DNA from: Coccinella septempunctata
Taxonomy: Eukaryota > Arthropoda > Insecta > Coleoptera > Coccinellidae
Length of the DNA stretch: 64,000 nt
Reading direction: 5' to 3'
NCBI RefSeq assembly: GCF_907165205.1
Contig: NC_058198.1
Span: forward strand, 16,469,001 to 16,533,000
Position numbers and translations under genes: made by a program. Positions 55,988-64,000 of this stretch are shown here, in pieces (the stretch's first letter is position 1; each line of letters opens with the position of its first letter). The notes below the pieces were generated by a model. It had not been told where the DNA came from. It did not search any database and worked only from the letters and a program-made list of their open reading frames with translations.

Positions 55988-57961
55988 TTAGGCTACGTCA
56001 GCATAATCGAGTATAGGAAGTACGAGAGAGAAGAATAATGTTTTCCTGGTTTCGAAGGGCAAGAAGTTGTTTAAAAGTCGGAGTTGATGCAAGATACAGA
56101 AGACTCTTGAACTGATAGAAGCAATCTGATTATTCCAGGATAGAGTTTCGTCCAATAAGATACCAAGGTTTCTAACCTCATTGGAGTAGGGAACAACAAC
56201 ATCGTTGAGGACAATTTTATTATTTACTTTGTCGATCAAACCCAAGTTTCGTTTAGTACCGATAATGATCGACTTAGTTTTGGTAGTATTTAGAGTCAGA
56301 CCTAAGCTCTCAGCGACGACAGACAGTCGTAAGAGATTCCTGTTTAAATTTTCGATACTAGCCGAGAAATCTTCAACGGAAGTGTGGATATATATTTGTA
56401 GGTCATCTGCGAAAAGTTGAAATTTAATGTCCAAGGAATCAGTCCGTGAGGAGACGTAAATAGAGAATAAAAGAGGACCCAACACGCTCCCCTGCGGAAC
56501 ACCTGAAAACACAGTCACCCAATCAGAGGAGCTGCCATCTATCTCAACGGATATTTCGCGATCCTTCAGATAAGAGTAGAAGAAGGCTATGGTATGCTCA
56601 GCAAAACCCAGCAGACGCAGCCTGGCCAAAAGTATATCGAAGTCGAGAGAGTCGAAGGCCTTACTAAAGTCTAAGAGAACTAAAACAGTGAGTAGTTTAT
56701 TATCCATGGCCACGCTGATATCATCAGTTATTTTAGTAAGGGCAGTTGTCGTGCTGCGTTTTTGGCGAAACCCCGACTGGTAGCAATTATGAAGATTATT
56801 ATTATTCAAATAGTTAATAATTTGGCCTTTAATGATCTTTTCAAAAATTTTAGATAGAGTAGGGAGTATGGAAATGGGTCTAAAGTCCCCTGGACTCGTG
56901 GGATTTTGGCACTTAGGTATGGGAATGATTTTAGCATATTTCCATGCACTAGGAAAAATGCCAGTTTGAATTGAAATATTGTAGATATGTGAGAGCACAG
57001 GAAGAATCTCATTCGCAATGAGCCTCAGAAGGCCCACTCCAATACCATCGGAACCAACCGACCCTGAACCAACCTCTCCCAGAGCAGACTTAACATCGTC
57101 TTCATTAATGGGCACAAAATCGAACACACTACCTGGTGGAGAACATGAGCTTAACTTCATCAATGTATTTGTCTTAATACTTTCATTAATCCTAGTACCA
57201 GAATTCGCAAAATGCCGGGCAAGCAGAGAGGGATCAAAATTTGCACAAGGTGGGCTGTGCCTCTCGCCCACCCCAACTGAGCGCAAAGTCTGCCAGACCT
57301 TCCTTGGTGGTGCGCCATTAAGATTTTCGTGGAGATAATCTCTCTTTGCACTCCTGCACATCCGATTGCAAGTGTTCCTCGCAGTACGATAGTGTTCCCT
57401 ATTTACTTCGGTAGGATTCGCGATGTAGAAGGCCTTCAACCTGTCACGACATTTCATTGCATTCTTGATCTCTTCAGTTAACCAGGGACATGGAGAATGT
57501 CTAACCTTAATGAGTTTCAGGGGCGCTAATTCGTCGTAGATTTTTAATATTAATTCATTAAAAATAGCCACCTTTGCATCCAAAGTAGGAGCTTGATAAA
57601 CCGATTCCCAATCAGCAGCCCTCGCAGTTTGAACCAGCCTCGCCAGATCGACACCTCCTAAATTCCGACATTTAATAACTCGAGGCTTAGGTTTAGGGCA
57701 TTTGAGTTTAAATCCAGCAAACACCAGGTCATGACGAGAAAATTGATGAGCATGCTGTTGTCCACTGGCAACCACTCTGTTAGGTATAGACGTTATAAAC
57801 AAGTCGAGTAACGTATCACAGGTAGCACTGTGATGCGTGGGCCTGTTATTCACTAGTTTTAGGTTATAGGATTCCAATATGTTCCTCATCGCCCTCGAAC
57901 GGGCAGAATTCTGAATCATGCAATTATTCATGTCCCCATCATGATCGCATCCGAATAACAA
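55988..57961 (-). pseudogene. APE/RT fragment of the U8 non-LTR element
   Basis: 657 residues, near-identical to the U1 frame with the same RT motifs including LFADDLQIY. It ends early at a single-base nonsense change (LDYADVA then stop). The endonuclease N-terminus is missing, as in U1. Confidence 0.88.
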
Positions 57962-60002
57962 GCAAAAATTTCGTCCAATACAAACTCCAACTCACCAAAA
58001 AATAAATAACTTGATATTAGTCCGAAAGTCACACTAAAACATTTGTAAGGCCTCACTATCTCCAAAATTTAAGACGAAAATCGGAAATTATATTCACGCC
58101 CAGTACGAAAAGAAGATATTAAAAAAAAAAATAACCAATGCAAGTGACATTCAGTAAAGTGAAAATAAAATATCGCCAAAATAATGTCGAAATTAGACAT
58201 AGTCAAACTTATGCAAGTTTTTGGCCGTCCAACTTCATTTGCTGTTTAGATTAGATATTTTATGATTTCTATGCTGATCCGGCTATCGAAAATATTCAAA
58301 ATGATTTTGAAAAGGCCGTTTTATAGAAAAAAGTTTTATTTTGAGATGCTGGGGTTCGAACATAAATCGATAATTAATTGCAATATTTCCGAAAAATGCA
58401 CCAACAATCAAATATCTTATTTCAAAATACTTCAAAGTTCATGCTATACAATTCCTTGTTTTCGCAGGTAATAATTATGACCAAATCGGTCCGTTGCGGG
58501 CGGAAACGTTGAGGGATGGTTTATTGTATTGGTTATACTGTACCTGTGCTATTCTGTACCTGTCACCTAGTCAAAGTAACAAATATTTTACTGTATACTT
58601 CAATACGTCAATGGTTTTGAATAGGTTTTTTTTGCTTATCAAGAAATAGTAGTCCCGTAGATCAGTTATGGCACTTTTTTGGTTTCCATGATATTGTTCT
58701 GGTTTTTTTTACAGATAAATCCCCTTTGTATTTGTCAAGAGAAATGAGATTTCGATAATTAAGTATGAACGTTGACTTCTATTCTATCTGTCTATTATAT
58801 TCGTCAATGTAAACTGTTCTTTGTTTCAGGCTCAGGTAATTTCTTTGAAATTAATTCATTTTAATGAAACATCCTCTACACATCCATATAGCTCATGGAA
58901 AACTTCGAAAAACCGAATAAAAAAGTTACTTTTTTCCGTCATGAATTTCTTAAAATGGATTGCTGAAATTTATTAGAGAAAATAACGAAAAATTTTGGTT
59001 GCAGTAGCCTTTTTCTTGAGGTTGAAACTGGAATAATAATATTCGCGAGAGTACTGAAGCTGGCATATGGAATAATGAGAAAACAATATAAAAAATTACG
59101 GTGCGTAGCGTAGCGTTAGATCTATGACGCCATTATAACTAGTGAAACTGAAAAGAGCAAATTTTTCCAATTATCTGTAGGATATAAATAGTAGATGAAT
59201 CCCTAAAACAATGTTCTTGTATGACAAAAAAAGCAGGATTGGAAATTATCCTGGTTATAGTGAACCAATGTCTCAATAAATGAGAGGATGAAATAACTCA
59301 AAACAAACGAAATTAATTCAGGAACATAATACACATTGATATAAAAGTGGACAAACAAATCAACAGTTGTTGGTTTTCTTATATCTGAGTTGATTTCGTT
59401 TATTTATCGCTCTTATTCGAAGGCTCACTTATTTGATATCCTCCTACTTAATTTTTACTGATAATTAGTATATCTGGTCATATTTTGAAGTTTTAATTTT
59501 TTTTATACCGTACTTGGAACGGGACCTAACGTTGTCTTTTGAGTACACCTAACAATTTTTAATTTTTTTTCAAACCTAATGTTTCATTTAGAATACACTC
59601 TATATCATAAATGATTCATTATATCAGACTTGCACTCTGAATTCATACATAACCTATTGCTTGATTGCAGGTCAAGAAGCGTTCAGTGGATTTTTTTTTT
59701 GCATAGTACTTGAAACAGTACTAACTGTTAACTTTTATGATCCCCTATCAATTTTTATTTGTTTTCAAAAATTAATGTTTCATTAAGAATATGCTGTAAA
59801 TTCAAATATCAGACTTGCACTCCAATATTATGAATTTTCTATTTCTTGATCGCAGTTCAAGGAGCGTTCAGTCTTTTACGCATAGTACTCAAAACAGTAC
59901 TGTTGTCTTTTCTCTACATCTAACAATTTTCAATTTTGTTCGAAGTTAATATTTCATTTTGAATATAGAGCGCGGGCTGGAGTTACAAATCCTACAAAAG
60001 TT

Positions 60003-60512
60003 TCATTTTATAGGTTTCTCCTTCTTCCTAAAAATCTCAATGTAGTCATTCACATTGAAAAGTTTGATATTAGGATCTTCTTTTCTTCTAATAGATGTCA
60101 TATTCAGAATCTCCTTCAGAATGAAAGACCTCGTCAAGCGTTTTCTCAGATTTCCGTTCGACACATACTGCTTTTTTTCTCCAACATCGGAATTTATTTT
60201 CTTCACGACTTTTTGGCTATGTTCATCTTGATTACCTTCTCTTCTTGCAGCGTGAGTGTCGGATTTTTTCTGCGGAACTTTTCCTCTTTTTCGTTCTCCT
60301 ACATGTGACTTCAGAAAATTCCTGATTTGAACTGTTCTCCTCAAGTCAATTTGTTTAGACTTCAATTTTTCCAATCCCATTCTCAAGATCTTCTTTCTGT
60401 CCATCTCGTCTTCCACAATGAAAAAAATATTTAAGTATGAAACGATAAAATTCGATAGTATCAAAGTTAAAAAATGTAAACCACAACACAATATTTGCAG
60501 CACGAAGCACAT
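60003..60512 (-). CDS. Array gene, U9 copy
   Basis: A 169-residue intact copy. Its sequence is the majority (consensus) form of the array protein at all positions I compared. The promoter lies at 60517-60589. Confidence 0.6.
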   Translation of the reverse strand: MCFVLQILCCGLHFLTLILSNFIVSYLNIFFIVEDEMDRKKILRMGLEKLKSKQIDLRRTVQIRNFLKSHVGERKRGKVPQKKSDTHAARREGNQDEHSQKVVKKINSDVGEKKQYVSNGNLRKRLTRSFILKEILNMTSIRRKEDPNIKLFNVNDYIEIFRKKEKPIK

Positions 60513-60516
60513 TCAC

Positions 60517-60589
60517 AACTGAATACTTTGTACATCTACTCCGCTGTTATATAGCCCCTCTACCATCCCTCCCTAGCACCCCACCACCC
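60517..60589 (-). promoter_or_regulatory. Array gene promoter, U9
   Basis: TATATAA at 60547-60553, the initiator and the G-run block are conserved. The region further upstream is deleted. Confidence 0.6.
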
Positions 60590-61180
60590 AATTGCATGTT
60601 CCGTCCGTGATACTTGAGCCTAACACTAAAAATACCTAAAATTATAGAGTGTTTTATATAATTATGAGTTTATGAAACATATGAGAATTTAAATGATAAT
60701 TGTCCAGAGTATTTTTCTTACAGAAAGAATATACTATATTACTGTTTATTTTTTCAAACGTTTCTGATATTATGAAATGATAAATTATCAACAATTGAAA
60801 AGTATAAGTTATCGATACAGATAATGACTATCTGGATAAGCAAGTATTGAAGCGCATTAGTATTTCAATTCTTAAGTTTGTTTCAAATCTCGCTGCTCCA
60901 AACAATATTTCAAAATTAATAATTTCTAGAGAATTCTTTTTCATCATTTACATTCACGTCGTAGATGGTATACACGTTTTTCCTGAGGAAATAAAACTAT
61001 AGAAAGAATGTCCCTGAATAGATTTAACGACTCTGATGTATATGCAGAAATCCATGTAGGTTCCTATATATAAGTACAGAATCGTTATTTTTTGTTTTCA
61101 CCCTAATTATACGGAGCACTACTATCTACTTCATGAATTTCATTTTCGAGGTCTTAACCGGGAAACCGAAAAGTTTTGAG

Positions 61181-61186
<6 letters not shown>

Positions 61187-61251
<65 letters not shown>
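61187..61251. repeat. (AAT)n microsatellite at the array edge
   Basis: About 21 trinucleotide repeats replacing the AATA run of the unit. It marks the 5' junction of an R4-like element. Confidence 0.92.
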
Positions 61252-61252
<1 letters not shown>

Positions 61253-62405
61253 TATAGCTCAGCATGAACTCGCGAACCACGGAGCCTTCCTATTCCGAGC
61301 TGCACAGAGAGCCTTGGAGAAGCTCGGTATAACCGGCGTGTCGATCGATCCTGAGCGTGCTGGAGCACCGATCACTCAAGCGGACCAAAGAAGGCTAGCA
61401 AGACTGATCCGGAAGTCTCAGTCGAATACATTACTCGAACATCATATGAGTAAGAGCCTGCACTCCATATTTTTCAGGAGTTTAAAAGACCAAGATCTGT
61501 CGGAAGAATTGTCTTTCGCCTTTCTAAAGTCGGCTAGCCTTAAGTCAGAGACGGAGGGATTTGTGATGGCGTGTCAGGATGGAGTAATAAATACCAGATG
61601 GTATAAAAAGAACATCATGAAAATGGACACCCCAACAACGTGCAGAGCGTGCCATAGACAACAAGAAACGATTATGCACATTCTTTCCGCCTGCAGAGTC
61701 CATGCTCCATCGGGGTATATAGAGAGACACAACGCGGCACTCCGAGTTCTCTACTTCCATCTGAGGGCGGCATATGAGATAGACAAAGAACCGGTGCTAC
61801 CATATGTGCCTCTGGAGATTGAAGCGGTGGTCCAGAACGAGAAAGCTCGAATATACTGGAACTATCCTGTCTCAACAACACGGCAGATCAATGCAATAAA
61901 GCCAGACATACTTCTTTTGGACAAAGAGCTGAAGGAATTGTTCGTCGTGGAATTCTCATCCCCTGCAGAAAACAACATGGTGATGAAGGAAGAGCAGAAA
62001 AGGCAAAAATACAAAGATCTTGTTTTCGAGCTTGGAACTATGTACCCGGGTCATAAAGTTAGGATGGTTGTACTGATCATAGGATGTCTCGGAGGAATGA
62101 GAGCCAACTACGTGGAAGAATTGAAGATTATTCCGGCCTGCAGATCTTGGGCCGAGATACTAGCGCACAGAATGCAGAAGGCGGTGTTGCTTGGGTCACT
62201 GCATATCATCAGATCCCATGAACTCTAGATGCCACTTGCAGCTCATCTCTTTTGTTAAGGGACGCTGCAAGGGCCGGACGAAGAACTTCTCCGTCGAAAG
62301 TGTGAGGGGTTTTTAGTGAGTAGCCAAACAAGATCTCGGAGTCTCACACTACCTAGAGTGCGGACCCTCTGGGTGCCCATAAAGGGTTTTCCCCTCACAC
62401 GAAGG

Positions 62406-62452
<47 letters not shown>

Positions 62453-62459
62453 ATAATAA
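61252..62459 (+). mobile_element. R4-like (Dong-type) retrotransposon, 5' truncated
   Basis: Begins directly in (AAT)n and ends in a run of about 45 A followed by (TAA)n. It contains only the C-terminal third of the single ORF plus a 3' untranslated region of about 180 bp. Flanking TAA repeats on both sides fit insertion into microsatellites, as reported for Dong elements of the R4 clade. Confidence 0.8.
61257..62228 (+). pseudogene. R4-like ORF, restriction-like endonuclease end
   Basis: Open from the microsatellite (HELANHGAFLFRAAQRAL) to a stop at 62228; the first ATG is internal, so the 5' part is missing. It shows a CCHC finger (CRACHRQQETIMHILSAC) and a PD-(D/E)XK-like endonuclease signature (IKPDILLLDKEL then FVVEFSSP), both typical of R2/R4-type elements. 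The C-terminus contains MQKAVLLGSLHIIRS, matching the fragments at 3717-4459. Confidence 0.82.
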
Positions 62460-62463
62460 TAAT

Positions 62464-64000
62464 AACTACAAAAAAGCATTCGATTCTATACCTCACGAAT
62501 GGCTCTTGACAATCTTGAAGATTTACAAGGTGGATCCCAATATTGTTAAGTTAGTGAAAAACGCCATGTCAACCTGGCGTACTAGTCTTCAAATGAAGGC
62601 AGCAGATTGCTCCATTACAACAGGACCTATTCCAATAAGACGCGGAATTTTCCAAGGAGACTCGCTGAGCCCTCTGTGGTTCTGCATGGCCCTGAATCCC
62701 TTGTCTCATAGATTGAATTCTACGGACTGCGAATTTTCCATCAAGAGCGGCAGTAGAACTATGATGAAACTGAATCATCTCCTTTACCTGGACGACTTGA
62801 AACTCTTCGCATCTACCAAAAAACAAATGCAACTTATGCTGAAGATGGTGGAAGGATTCTCGGAAGACATCAAAATGAAGTTTGGACTAGAAAAATGTCG
62901 ACTGCTTAACATAACGAGAGGGAAAATAGAAGATGGTACGTTCAAACTCAAGGAAGGTGCAGAAATTGAAGCATTAAAGGAAGGAGACACATACAAGTAT
63001 CTAGGCATAAAACAGGCAAAAAAAATCAATCAGACCCAGATGAAGAAAGAATTAACGGAGGAGTTCACCCGAAGACTGAGGAGGATAATGAGAACTGGTC
63101 TTAACAGCAAAAATCTGATAAAAGCGATTAACACCTACGCTTGCTCGGCGCTGAGCTATTCATTTGGTATTATCTCTTGGACGACCACCGATTTAGCAGC
63201 TTTACAGAGAAAAATAAGGACGATGCTGACTAAACACAATAAACATCACCCCAAAAGCTCAATAGAACGGACAGAGCTGCCACGACATCTTGGGGGTAGA
63301 GGAATTGTTGATTTGTCCAACCGTATGTCCCAGGAAATTGAAGGACTTCGAAAATATTTCTTGAGCAAGGCAGCTTCGTCAGAACTCCATCGAGTAGTTT
63401 GTGTTGCTGATAGTTCTACACCATTAAAGCTACAACAGGATCACTTGGAAACCGTCGAACACTCTGCAGAAAGTAAAATGCAGAAACTGATTGGCAAACC
63501 TTTGCATGGGAGGCACCAGAACGAGGTCAACCATGATTACGTCGACATGTCTGCGTCGAACTACTGGTTGACTTCCGGAAGGTTGTTTCCTGAGACAGAG
63601 GGCTTCATGCTCGCCATCCAGGATCAGGTGATTCCAACAAGAAATTACATGAAGTACATCGCCAAGGATTCCTCAGTGGCGGACGATAGCTGTCGTTATG
63701 GCTGTGCGACACATGAAACTATCCAGCACATCACCGGGGGATGTCAGAAGTTCGCGGGCACGGAGTACAAAAATAGACATGATGCTGTTGCCAAGATACT
63801 TCACCAAGAATTGGCACTAAAACACCAACTTCTAACTTCGAAAAAGGTTCCTTATTACAATTACCATCCGGATGCTGTGCTGGAAAACGAACATCACAAG
63901 CTCTACTGGGATCGCACGGTTCTCACAGACCGAAAAATAACCCACAATAGACCAGACCTCATATTGCTCAATAAGGATGAGGACAGAGCATTATTCATCG
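62464..64000 (+). CDS. Second R4-like element: RT and endonuclease, runs off window
   Basis: One uninterrupted frame of 512 codons to the window edge. It starts at the (TAA)n with NYKKAFDSIPHEWL (RT motif A region), so it is also 5' truncated or joined there. Then RRGIFQGDSLSPLWF (motif B), HLLYLDDLKLF (catalytic YLDD), KFGLEKC and YKYLGIKQ. Downstream are a CCHC finger (CRYGCATHETIQHITGGC) and the start of the endonuclease (NRPDLILLNKDED). It is clearly a different family from 61252-62459. A 48-bp piece of it also occurs at 42808-42855. Confidence 0.88.

Larger units (their letters stand above)
55293..58003 (-). mobile_element. 5'-truncated non-LTR retrotransposon in U8
   Basis: Same element, same site and same truncation point as 7252-9954 in U1, 8 bp longer because the 8-nt deletion of U1 is absent. 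Shared ancestry of the unit, not a second insertion. Confidence 0.9.
50276..59944. repeat. Array unit U8, with two non-LTR insertions
   Basis: Starts inside the array gene through a deletion joining it to U7. It carries the 51421-54760 and 55293-58003 insertions. Non-element stretches (50541-51420, 54761-55292 and 58004-59944) are ordinary unit DNA. It is closest to U1, with which it shares the second insertion and private variants in the right part (for example TTGTATGACAAAAAAAG). Confidence 0.9.
59945..61186. repeat. Array unit U9, truncated right end of the array
   Basis: Intact gene and promoter, then a deletion of about 300 bp at 60605-60607 that removes the upstream flank. The unit then runs to the place of the AATA microsatellite, where it is interrupted by (TAA)n and R4-like elements. 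No further array sequence to 64000. Confidence 0.9.

Noticed and set aside
1..64000. CRISPR arrays, tRNA or rRNA genes, bacterial operons
   Set aside because: No short spaced repeats, no cloverleaf gene and no rRNA segment recognised; tRNA-like strings are only primer-binding sites of LTR elements.

Overview
The window is AT-rich animal DNA, almost certainly from an arthropod and most likely an insect. No host single-copy gene, rRNA, tRNA or CRISPR array was recognised. The case for an animal rests on Jockey/CR1-type, RTE and R4/Dong-type non-LTR retrotransposons, a Ty3/gypsy element primed by tRNA-Lys, hAT and foldback DNA transposons, and a TATA plus TCAGT-type initiator promoter. The order and species cannot be fixed from sequence alone.

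Layout. 1-3716 is a decayed APE-type non-LTR retrotransposon. 3717-4459 holds two head-to-tail 3' ends of an R4-like element joined by TAA-type microsatellite. 4480-61186 is a tandem array of a unit of about 3.9 kb (clean copy 25931-29841, 3911 bp). I number the copies U0-U9. 61187-64000 leaves the array at a (TAA)n microsatellite and holds two further R4-like elements; the last runs off the window.

Each intact array unit carries a minus-strand gene for a 169-residue, lysine/arginine-rich protein with a hydrophobic N-terminus. Its promoter has a TATA box, an initiator and a G-run block. Seven full-length copies are all open. One copy is truncated (U8) and one has been replaced (between U5 and U6). 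The 3' side of the gene is built of about three degenerate subrepeats of roughly 185 bp.

The units differ mainly by what has inserted. U1 and U8 share a 2.7-kb non-LTR element. U2 and U3 share a gene-like segment followed by a 1.7-kb foldback element. U3 has a second foldback element. U5 has an 8.1-kb gypsy element, itself carrying an RTE insertion, plus a 1.6-kb hAT element. U8 has another 3.3-kb non-LTR element. U2 and U7 share one insertion site of a ribozyme-bearing LTR element. Shared insertions show that whole multi-kilobase blocks were copied within the array after the elements landed.

The most unusual object is the 932-bp element at 17071-18002. It has two 360-bp LTRs, a 5-bp target duplication, an 18-nt primer-binding site matching tRNA-Trp, a G-rich purine tract and only 212 bp of internal DNA. 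Each LTR contains a complete type III hammerhead ribozyme fold, with 10 nt of perfect complementarity between its two loops. This is the architecture known from plant retrozymes, here in an animal genome. U7 keeps a solo LTR of the same insertion whose variants show an LTR-LTR crossover.
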